From NCBI RefSeq assembly GCF_900114315.1, contig NZ_FOSQ01000010.1, positions 124,001 through 188,000 on the forward strand: DNA of 64,000 bases. The letters are read 5' to 3'. A program made the translations under genes and the position numbers. The DNA is from Falsiroseomonas stagni DSM 19981 (GTDB lineage: Bacteria; Pseudomonadota; Alphaproteobacteria; Acetobacterales; Acetobacteraceae). This document shows, in pieces, positions 42,833 through 51,640 of this stretch; position 1 is the first letter of the stretch, and the number at the start of each line of letters is the position of its first letter. The notes below the pieces were generated by a model. It saw nothing but the letters and a program-made list of their open reading frames with translations, was not told where the DNA came from and made no database searches.

Positions 42833-44422
42833 ATGCGATACAGCATCCGGACAGCCGCGTTGGCTGGTGTTTCGGCAATCGCGTTCGGGGCGGCGGGCGC
42901 GGCCGCGCAGAACCTGACGATCGGCGTCGGATCGCCGGTCACCTCGCTAGACCCGCATTACCACCAGCTGTCGCCGAACAATGCCGTCAGCGACATGATC
43001 TTCGAGAAGCTGATCGACACCGACGCCGCCGCGCGGAACATCCCGGGGCTGGCGACGGAATGGCGCGCGGTCGGCCCGACCGTCTGGGAATTCAAGTTGC
43101 GGCCGGGTGTTCGCTTCCACAACGGCAATCCCTTCACGGCCGAGGACGTGGCCTTCACGATCCAGCGCCTGCCGAATGTGCCGAACAGCCCGTCCTCCTA
43201 TGCCGCCTACGCAAGGCCGATCGTGCGGATGGAGATCGTCGATCCGCTGACCATCCGCTTCCACACCGCGGCGCCCTATCCGCTGCTGCCGCTCGACATG
43301 ACGAATGTCCGCATCCTGGATGCGGAGACGCATGCGACGGCGACGACGGAGCAGTTCAACGCCGGCACCATGGCGATCGGCACCGGCCCCTTCCGCGTGC
43401 AGTCCCACCGCAGCGGCGATCGCATCGAGTTCGAGCGCAACGCCGCCTACTGGGGCACCGCGCCGGCCTTCCAGCGCGTCTCCTACCGCATGATCACGAA
43501 CGATGCGTCGCGCACCGCGTCGCTGCTGTCGGGGGACCTCGACTTCATCGACCAGGTGCCGACGACGGACCTGGCGCGGCTGCGCGCCGACCAGCGCCTG
43601 GCGCTGTCGGAGACGGTGGGGCTGCGGCTGATCTTCCTCGGCCTCGATCACCTGCGCGCGGCCGGGGAGAATTCGCCCCACATCACGGATAATGACGGGC
43701 GGCCGCTGGGCCGGAACCCGCTGAAGGACGTGCGGGTGCGGCGCGCGCTGTCCATGGCGATCGACCGCGGCGCGATCACCAGCCGCATCATGGAAGGGGC
43801 GGCGACGCCGTCCGGGCAGTTCCTGCCGCCGGGCACCTTCAGCCATGTGGCGGATGTGCCGGCGCCGGCCTTCGATCCCGATGGCGCGCGGCGCCTGCTG
43901 GCGGAAGCGGGCTACCCCAACGGCTTCCGCATCCAGCTGAACAGCCCGAACGACCGCTACATCAACGATGCCCGCATCGCCCAGGCGATCGGCGCGATGT
44001 GGACGCGCATCGGCGTGCGCACCACGGTGGAAGCGCAGACCTGGTCCATCTTCGTCAACCGCGCCGCGCGGGCCGAATACTCCGCGCATCTCATCGGCTG
44101 GGGCTCCAACCCCGATGGCAGCCACCCGCTGCGCAACATCATGGCCACCGTCAGCAGCGAACGCGGCTGGGGCGCGTCCAACCGCGGCCGCTATTCCAAT
44201 ACCGAGGTGGATGAACTGCTGAGCCAGGCGCTGGTGGAACTGGACGAGCCGCGGCGGGAGCAGATCCTGATCCGCGCCCAGCGGATGGCGCATGAGGACG
44301 TGGCCGTCATCCCGCTGCATATCCAGACCAACATCTGGGCCATGCGCCGCGGGCTGACCCACACGCCGCGCGTCGATGAACTCACGCGGGCGCAGGATGT
44401 GCGCCCGGCTGCCGCACGGTGA
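42833..44422 (+). CDS. ABC transporter substrate-binding protein, family 5 (peptide type), copy 2
   Basis: 529 residues from ATG 42833 (GGGGAGA upstream; an ATG six bases earlier is equally possible). The signal is RTAALAGVSAIAFGAAGAAA. The same motifs as its divergent paralogue appear: LTIGVGSPVTSLDPHYHQLS, LATEWRAVGPTVWEFKLRPG, RFHNGNPFTAEDVAFTI and YPNGFRIQLNSPNDRYINDA. It is the first gene of a complete Dpp-type operon (permeases 44460-46356, ATPases 46353-48379), so this copy is the cognate receptor. Ligand likely a peptide or similar solute. Confidence 0.94.
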   Translation: MRYSIRTAALAGVSAIAFGAAGAAAQNLTIGVGSPVTSLDPHYHQLSPNNAVSDMIFEKLIDTDAAARNIPGLATEWRAVGPTVWEFKLRPGVRFHNGNPFTAEDVAFTIQRLPNVPNSPSSYAAYARPIVRMEIVDPLTIRFHTAAPYPLLPLDMTNVRILDAETHATATTEQFNAGTMAIGTGPFRVQSHRSGDRIEFERNAAYWGTAPAFQRVSYRMITNDASRTASLLSGDLDFIDQVPTTDLARLRADQRLALSETVGLRLIFLGLDHLRAAGENSPHITDNDGRPLGRNPLKDVRVRRALSMAIDRGAITSRIMEGAATPSGQFLPPGTFSHVADVPAPAFDPDGARRLLAEAGYPNGFRIQLNSPNDRYINDARIAQAIGAMWTRIGVRTTVEAQTWSIFVNRAARAEYSAHLIGWGSNPDGSHPLRNIMATVSSERGWGASNRGRYSNTEVDELLSQALVELDEPRREQILIRAQRMAHEDVAVIPLHIQTNIWAMRRGLTHTPRVDELTRAQDVRPAAAR

Positions 44423-44459
44423 GGCCGCCCAGCGCGGGACGACCTGAAAGGAACCCGGC

Positions 44460-45431
44460 ATGAGCGTCTATCTCCTCCGCCGGCTGATCCAGGCCGTCGG
44501 CGTCGTGCTGGCCATGTCGCTGATCGTCTTCGTCGGCGTCTTCGCCATCGGCGATCCGGTCGAGATCCTGATCAGCCCCGATGCGGACCAGATGGAGCGG
44601 GAGCGCGCCATCAAGGCGCTCGGCCTCGACCTGCCGCTGTGGCAGCAATACGGGATCTTCCTGGGCAAGGCGCTGCAGGGCGACCTCGGCCGGTCCTTCG
44701 TCTTCAACGAACCCGCGCTGACGCTGATCATGCAGCGCATGCCGGCGACGCTGGAACTCGCGCTGGCCGCCACCTTCGGTGCCATCCTGATCGGCCTGCC
44801 GCTCGGCCTCTATGCCGGGCTGCGCCCGAACAGCGTGGGGTCGAAGGCGATCATGGCGGGATCGATCCTCGGCTTCTCCCTGCCGACCTTCTGGGTCGGG
44901 CTGATGCTCATCATGGTCTTCGCGGTGCAACTCGGCTGGCTGCCCTCCACCGGGCGGGGGGAGACGGTGACGATCCTCGGCACCCGCTGGTCCTTCTTCA
45001 CCATGGATGGGCTGGCCCACATGGTGATGCCGGCGCTGAACCTCGCCCTGTTCAAGATCAGCCTCGTCATCCGCCTGACCCGCGCGGGGGTGCGGGAGAC
45101 GATGCTGATGGACTACGTGAAGTTCGCCCGCGCCAAGGGGCTTTCCCCCTTCCGCGTCACCTTCGTGCATGTCTTCAAGAACATCCTGATCCCCGTCGTC
45201 ACCGTCACGGGGCTGGAGTTCGGCAGCACCATCGCCTTCTCCGTCGTCACGGAATCGATCTTCGCCTGGCCCGGCATGGGCAAGCTGATCATCGACAGCA
45301 TCAACGTGCTCGACCGGCCCGTGATCGTCGCCTACCTGATGATCATCGTGCTGATGTTCATCACCATCAACCTGATCGTGGACCTCACCTATTCGGTGCT
45401 CGATCCGCGCGTCCGGCTGGAGGGCAAGTGA
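44460..45431 (+). CDS. ABC transporter permease, DppB type
   Basis: 323 residues, six membrane helices. The start follows AAAGGAAC. The first helix, IQAVGVVLAMSLIVFVGVFA, and the N-terminal periplasmic loop are typical of DppB. The EAA loop that contacts the ATPase is RLTRAGVRETMLMDYVKFAR then AKGLSPFRVTFVHVFKN. Forms the membrane channel with the next gene; stop and next start are one base apart. Confidence 0.95.
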   Translation: MSVYLLRRLIQAVGVVLAMSLIVFVGVFAIGDPVEILISPDADQMERERAIKALGLDLPLWQQYGIFLGKALQGDLGRSFVFNEPALTLIMQRMPATLELALAATFGAILIGLPLGLYAGLRPNSVGSKAIMAGSILGFSLPTFWVGLMLIMVFAVQLGWLPSTGRGETVTILGTRWSFFTMDGLAHMVMPALNLALFKISLVIRLTRAGVRETMLMDYVKFARAKGLSPFRVTFVHVFKNILIPVVTVTGLEFGSTIAFSVVTESIFAWPGMGKLIIDSINVLDRPVIVAYLMIIVLMFITINLIVDLTYSVLDPRVRLEGK

Positions 45432-45432
45432 G

Positions 45433-46356
45433 ATGAGTGCGGCTGTCGAGACACCCCCCGTCATCCCCGCCAAGGACAAGGTGGAGACGCCGTTCCAGCG
45501 CTTCGTCTCCGAATTCGCGGAGTCGAAGCTGGCGCTGTTCGGCCTTGTCGTCTTCACCATCATCGCGGTGGTGGCGATCCTGGCGCCCTTCATCTCCCCC
45601 CAGAACCCCTATGATTTGGCGGTGCTGGACATCATGGATGGGCGGCTGGAGCCGGGGTCGAAGTCCGGCGACGGCGAGACGACCTTCTACCTGGGCACGG
45701 ATGACCAGGGGCGGGACATGCTGTCCGGCATCATGTACGGGCTGCGCATCTCGCTGACCGTCGGCGCCGGTTCCGCCTTCATCGCCTGCATGGTCGGCGC
45801 CTCGCTGGGCCTGCTGGCGGCCTATGCCGGCGGCAAGACGGACAGCGCCATCATGCGCGTCGTCGACCTGCAGCTGTCCTTCCCCTCCATCCTCGTCGCG
45901 CTGATGATCCTGGCCTTCCTTGGCAAGTCGATCACCAACGTCGTCATCGCCATCGTCGTGGTGGAATGGGCCTATTACGCCCGCACGGTGCGCGGCACCG
46001 CGCTGGTGGAGCGAAGGCGCGAATACATCGAGGCCGCGGAATGCCTGGCGCTGCCGAAGCGCCGCATCCTGTTCGGCCATCTGCTGCCGAACTGCCTGCC
46101 GCCGCTGATCGTCATCGGCACCATGCAGGTGGCGCGCGCCATCGCGCTGGAAGCGACGCTGTCCTTCCTCGGCCTCGGTGTGCCGATCACGGAACCCTCG
46201 CTCGGCCTGCTGATCGCCAATGGCTACGAATACATGCTCAGCGGCAAATACTGGATCAGCTTCTATCCCGGCATCGCGCTGCTCGTGACCATCGTCTCCA
46301 TCAACCTGGTCGGCGACCAGTTGCGGGACGTGCTGAACCCGAGGCTGAAGAAATGA
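45433..46356 (+). CDS. ABC transporter permease, DppC type
   Basis: 307 residues, six membrane helices with the DppC N-terminal cytoplasmic tail (residues 1-35). The EAA loop is RRREYIEAAECLALPKRRIL. Motifs FYLGTDDQGRDMLSGIMYGL and EATLSFLGLGVPITEPSLGL are family hallmarks. The TGA overlaps the next ATG (ATGA). Confidence 0.95.
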   Translation: MSAAVETPPVIPAKDKVETPFQRFVSEFAESKLALFGLVVFTIIAVVAILAPFISPQNPYDLAVLDIMDGRLEPGSKSGDGETTFYLGTDDQGRDMLSGIMYGLRISLTVGAGSAFIACMVGASLGLLAAYAGGKTDSAIMRVVDLQLSFPSILVALMILAFLGKSITNVVIAIVVVEWAYYARTVRGTALVERRREYIEAAECLALPKRRILFGHLLPNCLPPLIVIGTMQVARAIALEATLSFLGLGVPITEPSLGLLIANGYEYMLSGKYWISFYPGIALLVTIVSINLVGDQLRDVLNPRLKK

Positions 46357-47336
46357 CGGCGCCCACGCTCGAGGTCCGGAACCTCTGCACCCACTTCTTC
46401 ACCCGCGCGGGCGTGGTGCGCGCGGTCGACGACGTCTCCTTCACCGTGCGGCGGGGGCAGGTGCTGGGGCTGGTGGGTGAATCCGGGTCGGGGAAGACCG
46501 TGACCGGCTTCTCCATCATGGGGCTGGTGGATGCGCCCGGGCGCATCGTATCGGGCAGCATCCTGTTCCAGGGGAAGGATCTGGCGAGCCTGTCGGAGGA
46601 GGAGATGCGCCACCTCCGCGGCAATCGCATCGCCATGATCTTCCAGGACCCGATGATGACGCTGAACCCGGTCCTGCGGATCGACACGCAGATGATCGAG
46701 ACGGTGCAGGCGCATGAGAAGGTCAGCGACGACGAAGCCCGCGCCCGCGCGCGCGATGCGCTCGGCATGGTGGGCATCCCGTCCCCGGATGAGCGGCTGA
46801 AATCCTACCCGCATCAGTTCTCCGGCGGCATGCGCCAGCGCGTCGCCATCGCCATCGCGCTGCTGCACCGGCCGGACCTGATCGTGGCGGATGAACCCAC
46901 CACCGCGCTCGACGTCACGATCCAGGGGCAGATCCTGGCGGAGGTGCAGAAGCTCTGCGCCAATACCGGCACGGCGATGATCTGGATCACGCATGACCTG
47001 TCCGTCGTCGCCGGCCTCGCCGACGACATCGCGGTGATGTACGCGGGCAAGGTCGTGGAATACGGCGATGTGGGAGAGGTGCTGGACACGCCGCTGCATC
47101 CCTACACCCATGGCCTGATCGGCAGCGTGCCGTCGCGCAACAAGCGGGGCGAACCGCTGCGGCAGATTCCCGGCATGACGCCCTCGCTGCTCAACCTGCC
47201 GGAGGGCTGTGCCTTCCGCGCCCGCTGCCCGCGCGCGCAGACGGATTGCGTGCAGCGGCCCGAATTGCGGGAATGGCTGCCCGCCCGCTTCGCCCGCTGC
47301 CACCACCCGCATCGCGAAGAGGCCGCCGCGGCATGA
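46353..47336 (+). CDS. Oligopeptide ABC transporter ATPase, DppD type
   Basis: 327 residues from ATG 46353. Walker A GESGSGKT, Q-loop FQDPMMTLNP, signature FSGGMRQRVAIA and Walker B LIVADEPTTALD are present, followed by the H-loop ITHDLSV. The C-terminal oligopeptide domain (GCAFRARCPRAQTDC) has four Cys typical of the family iron-sulfur or metal site. Coupled on both sides by ATGA. Confidence 0.96.
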   Translation: MTAPTLEVRNLCTHFFTRAGVVRAVDDVSFTVRRGQVLGLVGESGSGKTVTGFSIMGLVDAPGRIVSGSILFQGKDLASLSEEEMRHLRGNRIAMIFQDPMMTLNPVLRIDTQMIETVQAHEKVSDDEARARARDALGMVGIPSPDERLKSYPHQFSGGMRQRVAIAIALLHRPDLIVADEPTTALDVTIQGQILAEVQKLCANTGTAMIWITHDLSVVAGLADDIAVMYAGKVVEYGDVGEVLDTPLHPYTHGLIGSVPSRNKRGEPLRQIPGMTPSLLNLPEGCAFRARCPRAQTDCVQRPELREWLPARFARCHHPHREEAAAA

Positions 47337-48379
47337 GCGCGACTGACGAGCAGATCTACGCGACCCGGACCTTCACCGACACCGAAGTGCCGATGATCGA
47401 GTTGAAGGGCGTCTCTCGCCGCTTCTCCAAGAAGCTCGACATCGCGGCGAAGCTCGCCCGCAAGCTCGGCGCCGATGTGCGGGAGGAGATCGTGCACGCC
47501 GTGGACGGCGTCGACCTCCGTGTCCGCAAGGGGGAGGTCGTCGGCCTGGTCGGTGAATCCGGCTGCGGCAAGTCCACGCTGGGGCGGATCGTGGCGGGCA
47601 TCCTGCCGCAATCCGATGGCCAGGTCTTCTGGAAGGGCCAGGACGTCGCCGGCCTGCATGGCGATGCCGAACGCACGGCCAAGCTGCGCCGGCAGATGAT
47701 CTTCCAGGACCCCTATGCCAGCCTCAATCCCCGCATGAAGGTGGCGGATATCGTGGGGGAGGCGCCGCAGGTCCATGGCCTGATCAAGCGCGGCGGCTTC
47801 GACGAGTATGTGGATGAGCAGATGCGCCGGGCGGGGCTCGATCCCGCCTTCAAGCGCCGCTACCCACACCAGTTCTCCGGCGGCCAGCGCCAGCGCATCG
47901 GCATCGCGCGTGCACTCGCCGTGCAGCCGGAATTCATCGTCTGCGACGAAGCGGTGGCCGCGCTCGACGTCTCGATCCAGGCGCAGATCCTGAACCTGTT
48001 CATGCGGCTGCGGCGGGAACTGGACCTCACCTACCTGTTCATCAGCCATGACCTCGGCGTGGTGGAACACCTCAGCGACCGCGTCGTGATCATGTATCTC
48101 GGCCGGGTGGTCGAGGAAGCGCCGACCGAGCGTGTCTTCAGCGCGGCAAACCACCCCTATACCCGCAGCCTGCTGGACAGCGTGCCGCGCATCGGCAACC
48201 GCAAGCGCGCCTTCGCGACGGTGAAGGGGGAGATCCCGTCGCCGCTCAACCCGCCCTCCGGCTGCCACTTCCACCCGCGCTGCCCGCTCGCCTTCGACCG
48301 CTGCAAGGTGGAGGTGCCGAAGCTGAAGACGGTGGGCGCCCTGCATCGCAGCGCCTGCCACCTGAACGACGCTGGCTGA
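47333..48379 (+). CDS. Oligopeptide ABC transporter ATPase, DppF type
   Basis: 348 residues from ATG 47333. Walker A GESGCGKST, FQDPYASLNPRM, FSGGQRQRIGIARAL, Walker B FIVCDEAVAALD and ISHDLGV are complete; the Walker B region has VCDEAVAALD where most have DEPTSALD, a common DppF variant. A 25-residue insert between strands one and two (KKLDIAAKLARKLGADVREE) precedes the Walker A. The cysteine cluster GCHFHPRCPLAFDRC ends the protein. Last gene of the five-gene transporter operon. Confidence 0.96.
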   Translation: MSATDEQIYATRTFTDTEVPMIELKGVSRRFSKKLDIAAKLARKLGADVREEIVHAVDGVDLRVRKGEVVGLVGESGCGKSTLGRIVAGILPQSDGQVFWKGQDVAGLHGDAERTAKLRRQMIFQDPYASLNPRMKVADIVGEAPQVHGLIKRGGFDEYVDEQMRRAGLDPAFKRRYPHQFSGGQRQRIGIARALAVQPEFIVCDEAVAALDVSIQAQILNLFMRLRRELDLTYLFISHDLGVVEHLSDRVVIMYLGRVVEEAPTERVFSAANHPYTRSLLDSVPRIGNRKRAFATVKGEIPSPLNPPSGCHFHPRCPLAFDRCKVEVPKLKTVGALHRSACHLNDAG

Positions 48380-48439
48380 GCCGGGCGCCTCCGCGCGGGG
48401 CGCTTGCGCGGAGGGGGGCGGTTGGAGGATCAAGGGTGC

Positions 48440-50254
48440 ATGAGCACCCCTGCCGACATCCTCCCCCCCACCGGCGATCCCGTGGTCGATCCCTTGGGCG
48501 ACGTCCCGATCGACTATGTCGTGGTGAGCTTCCTCGGCGACCTGCCGCTGCTGCGCCTGCAGGCCCGCAGCTTCGCCCGCTACCACGTGGCCGACGACAT
48601 CGGCCGCATCATCGTCGTCAACAACGACAATGACAGCACCGCCTTCGACCAGCGCTTCGAGGCCGAGATCCTACCCCTCTACGGCGCGCTGGCGGAGAAG
48701 GTCCAGGCGGTGCGGGCGGATGACCTGCTGCCGGGCATCACGAAATCCCGCCGCGGCTGGCGGCGCCAGCAGGCGCTGAAGCTGGCGGCCTGCCGCCTGG
48801 TGCGGTCGCCCCTGGCCGTCTGCATCGACAGCAAGAACCACCTGATCCGCCCCGCGGGCAAGGCGGTGTACCGGACGCCGGAAGGCCGGCTGATCGTGCC
48901 GGCGCGGCGACGCTGGTCGGTGCCCGAGGCCTGCCTGCGCTATTTCGGGGTGGCGGAGGAAGCCTGGCCCGCCGATGCCGCCAATGTCACCACCCCCTAT
49001 CCGCTGGTGACGGCGCAGGTCCTCTCGCTGCTGGAGGAACTGGACCGGCGCGGCGAGAACCTGGCCACGCTGTTCGAGACACGGGGGGAGTTCTTCGAAT
49101 TCGCCCTCTACCACGCCTGGCTGGTCGCGCAGGGGCTGGACGGGCTCTATGACCTGCATGCGCCGATCATCGCCACCGGCCTCTGGCCGCATAAATTCGA
49201 CGATCCCGATCGCCCGCTGCGGCGCCTGGTGGCGCAGACCGGCCTGCCGCATGTCCATTGGATGGCGATCCACCGCAAGACGCGGGATGTGACGCCGGCG
49301 CTCAAGGATGTCGTGACGGGCCTATGGCAGGGGTTCGGCCTGACCGAAACGACGGAGGAAGGCATCGCCATCCTCTCCGCCGGCACCATGGCGCCCGGCG
49401 TGGAGGAAACCCCGGACCGGGAGGAAGGCGCGGATGAGGCGGAGGGCGAGGCGGCGGCCGCTTCCCCCCGGCCGGCACCCGCCGCCCCGGCGGTGCCGAT
49501 GGTCGATCCCGTCGATGCCCTGCTGCTGCCGGGCTTCCGCACGGGGCGGGAGACGCTGGACGTCCTGAAGGTCTTCGCCGGGCTGGCGGGGCCGCGGGTG
49601 CTCGACCTCGGCTGCTATCGCGGCGGGTCGACCCTGGTGATGGCGCTGCTGGGCAAGCATGTGGAGGCGCTGATCGATGGCCGCTTCTGGCCCGACCGCC
49701 TGGCGCCGATCCTGGAGCCGCGCGGCATGCGCGCGCTGAACCTGCCCTATGAGCAGTATGAACCGGCGGCGCCGCTGGACGGCATCTGGGCGTCGCATGT
49801 GCTGCAGAATGCGCGCAATCCCGGGCTGTTCCTGGATCGCTGCCGCCGCCACCTCAGGGATGATGGCTGGCTGGCGGTGGTGGTGCCGCCGCTGCGATCC
49901 CGCATCACGGCGGGGAAGGTCAATCCGGGCTGGAACCTGGGCGCGCTGATGTACGCGCTGCTGGCGGCGGGCTTCGACCTGACCCGCGGCCACTTCCTGA
50001 CGCATGGCTTCAACGTGGTGGCCTTCGTGCCCAAGGCGGCGCGGGTGCTGGAACGCCCGGCCGACGCCTTCGCCGACCCGTCGCTGTGGCCCTTCAAGCT
50101 GGATGCGAAGCGCGGATTCGAAGGCGACATCCCATTCTGCAACTGGCCGCAGGAATTCCGCGACCGGATGGCGACGGGGCTGTCCGAACTGGCGCTGGAG
50201 GGACCGGAGGCCGCGCTGGCGGAGGCACGGCGCCTGGCGATGATCTGGGTCTGA
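48440..50254 (+). CDS. Fusion of a DUF6492-like glycosyltransferase domain with a SAM methyltransferase
   Basis: 604 residues from ATG 48440 (GGAGGATCAAGGG upstream). Residues 18-300 look like a nucleotide-sugar transferase-type domain of DUF6492 kind: YVVVSFLGDLPLLRLQARSF, IIVVNNDND and VCIDSKNHLI. A disordered Glu/Ala/Pro linker (about 320-370) leads to a class I methyltransferase: VLDLGCYRGGSTLVM (motif I, about 386-400), then LDGIWASHVLQNARNPGLF and DDGWLAVVVPPLRSR. Such fusions usually modify cell-surface glycans. Target unknown. It is 60 bases downstream of the transporter operon but probably a separate unit. Confidence 0.75.
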   Translation: MSTPADILPPTGDPVVDPLGDVPIDYVVVSFLGDLPLLRLQARSFARYHVADDIGRIIVVNNDNDSTAFDQRFEAEILPLYGALAEKVQAVRADDLLPGITKSRRGWRRQQALKLAACRLVRSPLAVCIDSKNHLIRPAGKAVYRTPEGRLIVPARRRWSVPEACLRYFGVAEEAWPADAANVTTPYPLVTAQVLSLLEELDRRGENLATLFETRGEFFEFALYHAWLVAQGLDGLYDLHAPIIATGLWPHKFDDPDRPLRRLVAQTGLPHVHWMAIHRKTRDVTPALKDVVTGLWQGFGLTETTEEGIAILSAGTMAPGVEETPDREEGADEAEGEAAAASPRPAPAAPAVPMVDPVDALLLPGFRTGRETLDVLKVFAGLAGPRVLDLGCYRGGSTLVMALLGKHVEALIDGRFWPDRLAPILEPRGMRALNLPYEQYEPAAPLDGIWASHVLQNARNPGLFLDRCRRHLRDDGWLAVVVPPLRSRITAGKVNPGWNLGALMYALLAAGFDLTRGHFLTHGFNVVAFVPKAARVLERPADAFADPSLWPFKLDAKRGFEGDIPFCNWPQEFRDRMATGLSELALEGPEAALAEARRLAMIWV

Positions 50255-50255
50255 T

Positions 50256-50345
50256 ACCGGGCGCACGAAGGTTTCAACTTCGTGCCCCGCGCCGCAGGGC
50301 GACATGTCATGCGTTCGGCGTGACGGGCCCCGGCCCCGGCGGGGC
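50256..50345. repeat. Hairpin-rich intergenic element, third candidate cassette
   Basis: Immediately after the fusion gene stop are GCACGAAG-GTTTCAA-CTTCGTGC and the palindrome GGCCCCGGCCCCGGCGGGGCC. TTCGGCGTGACG is also present and is shared with 34642-34653. The element begins GATACC, like the ATACC end of the 34.5-kb cassette. The relationship to the other two copies is weaker than theirs to each other. Confidence 0.5.
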
Positions 50346-50356
50346 CGGGCCGGTTG

Positions 50357-51043
50357 TCACGTCCGCTTCTGAAGCGGCTCCCTTGTCGTTCCCCGGCCGC
50401 GGCCGGGCGGGTCCGACGGGTCGCTGTCCGACACGCCGGAGGCCGGCGGCCGACTACCGCCCCGGCCACGCCCGGGTGGGTCGTTCGGGTCGGTATCGGT
50501 AGGCCCGCTGGCGCCCTTCTGGCCGGGGCGATTCCCCCCGCCGCGTCCGCCATTGACGGCATCGGAGGGGTCGCTGTCCGTCACGCCGGTGCGGGGCTGG
50601 CGGCCGCCATTGGGCGGGTCGTTCGGGTCGGCGTCCGTGACCCCGGTGCTGCCCTGGCGGTTGCCGCCACGGCCCTGGCCGGGCGGGTCGCTGGGGTCGC
50701 TGTCGGAGGTGCCGGCATTGGGCCGGCTGCCGCCGCGGCCCTGGCCGGGCGGGTCGCTGGGGTCGCTGTCGGAGGCGCCGGTATTGGGCCGGCTGCCGGT
50801 GCGGCCATTGCCGGGTTCGTCGCCGGGGTCGCTATCCGTCAGGCCGCTGCGGGCGGGCGGGGGGCTGGCGCCGCCGCCCTTGCCGCTGCCGCCGGGGCTG
50901 CCACCGGGATTGGGGTTGCCGCCGCCGCCGGATTTGGCGCCCTGCGCCATCGCAACGCCTGGCAAGGCCGCCGCGCCACCCAGGCTGGCCAGGCGCAGGA
51001 CCAGCAGGCGGCGGAACAGGGGGGACCCAGGGGGTACGGACAT
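50357..51043 (-). CDS. Secreted repeat protein with seven (S/T)DxDPxD units
   Basis: 228 residues from ATG 51043 behind GGGAGGAAGGAG. A signal peptide (RRLLVLRLASLGGAAALPG, cut after VAMAQ) and a Gly/Asn/Pro-rich segment precede seven repeats starting at residues 69, 91, 113, 136, 155, 182 and 205. Each begins (S/T)D(S/A/T)DP(S/G/N)D and most continue with PPGxGRGG. The acidic DxDPxD is spaced like calcium-binding loops, and the Arg-Gly tails add positive charge. There is no known domain. A calcium-responsive or surface-binding matrix role is a guess. DNA-level repeats of about 66 bases occur within 50680-50800. Confidence 0.75.
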   Translation of the reverse strand: MSVPPGSPLFRRLLVLRLASLGGAAALPGVAMAQGAKSGGGGNPNPGGSPGGSGKGGGASPPPARSGLTDSDPGDEPGNGRTGSRPNTGASDSDPSDPPGQGRGGSRPNAGTSDSDPSDPPGQGRGGNRQGSTGVTDADPNDPPNGGRQPRTGVTDSDPSDAVNGGRGGGNRPGQKGASGPTDTDPNDPPGRGRGGSRPPASGVSDSDPSDPPGRGRGTTREPLQKRT

Positions 51044-51430
51044 CAGGCGCTCCTTCCTCCCGGCCATGTTCCGGTGCCGGCGACGCCAGGACAAGAGCTT
51101 TCCCGGATGGCGGTTCCGGGGTGCCCGCATGGCGGTGGCGGGGCCGCGGTCCAGGCAGGGCGCATGCCGCCCGCTACCCGATGGCGAGGCGCGGACACAA
51201 CCGCGTAACGATCCCACCGCAGGATTCCGCGGCGACGCCGGATGCAAGGGTGGATCGGTCCGCCTGCCAGGCATGGGATTCGGCGCGACTCGCAGGGTGG
51301 GTCGATGATGGCGCGCGACAGGGATGCCGGCCCGGTCCTGCGAGAACCCGTGGCGGGGCTGGCGACGGTGGGGGAACAGAACACCAACACCGGGCTTGCG
51401 GTTATGTTCCCTTTATGTTCACATACTCGC
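51044..51430. other. 387-base intergenic region
   Basis: Divergent gap between the repeat protein and the small SOS gene. Apart from the strong ribosome site at its left end and the SOS box at 51406-51420, nothing can be assigned. An in-frame extension of the small gene to 51242 is unlikely because it would translate through the SOS box. Confidence 0.5.
51406..51420 (+). promoter_or_regulatory. LexA (SOS) box, GTTC-N7-GTTC
   Basis: GTTCCCTTTATGTTC matches the alphaproteobacterial LexA operator GTTC-N7-GTTC exactly: both half-sites perfect, seven-base spacer. It ends ten bases before the ATG of the 67-codon gene, in a locally AT-rich patch that also offers CATACT (51422-51427) as a -10. Confidence 0.8.
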
Positions 51431-51634
51431 ATGAGCACCATCGCCCTAGACCCCCGCCTGTCGGCCGGCGCTGTCCCGGCCGATCTTCGCATCCCCCTGC
51501 CGCCGCGCGGCCGCCGCCTGGCGCGCCCCGCGGTGCGGGAACCCGCCTGGCGGGAGGCGATGCGCTGGTCGCTGATCGGCCTGACCGCCAGCATGGCGGC
51601 GGGCGAGGTCGCGCTGAGGTTGTTCGGTCCCTGA
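51431..51634 (+). CDS. Small SOS-controlled protein with C-terminal hydrophobic helix, 67 aa
   Basis: 67 residues. No ribosome site precedes the ATG and a LexA box ends ten bases upstream, so the mRNA may be leaderless or nearly so. The N-terminal 45 residues are Pro/Arg-rich and cytoplasmic by charge; residues about 46-65 (WSLIGLTASMAAGEVALRLF) form one hydrophobic helix with a single Glu. Small membrane proteins induced by LexA in alphaproteobacteria include SidA, a division inhibitor of Caulobacter; the comparison is by size, regulation and topology, not sequence. It is convergent with the histidine kinase gene, six bases apart. Confidence 0.72.
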   Translation: MSTIALDPRLSAGAVPADLRIPLPPRGRRLARPAVREPAWREAMRWSLIGLTASMAAGEVALRLFGP

Positions 51635-51640
51635 AGCGGC

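Noticed and set aside
50680-50800. CRISPR-like direct repeats of about 66 bases
   Set aside because: They encode consecutive repeats of the secreted protein in one frame, there are no spacers of uniform length and no cas genes.
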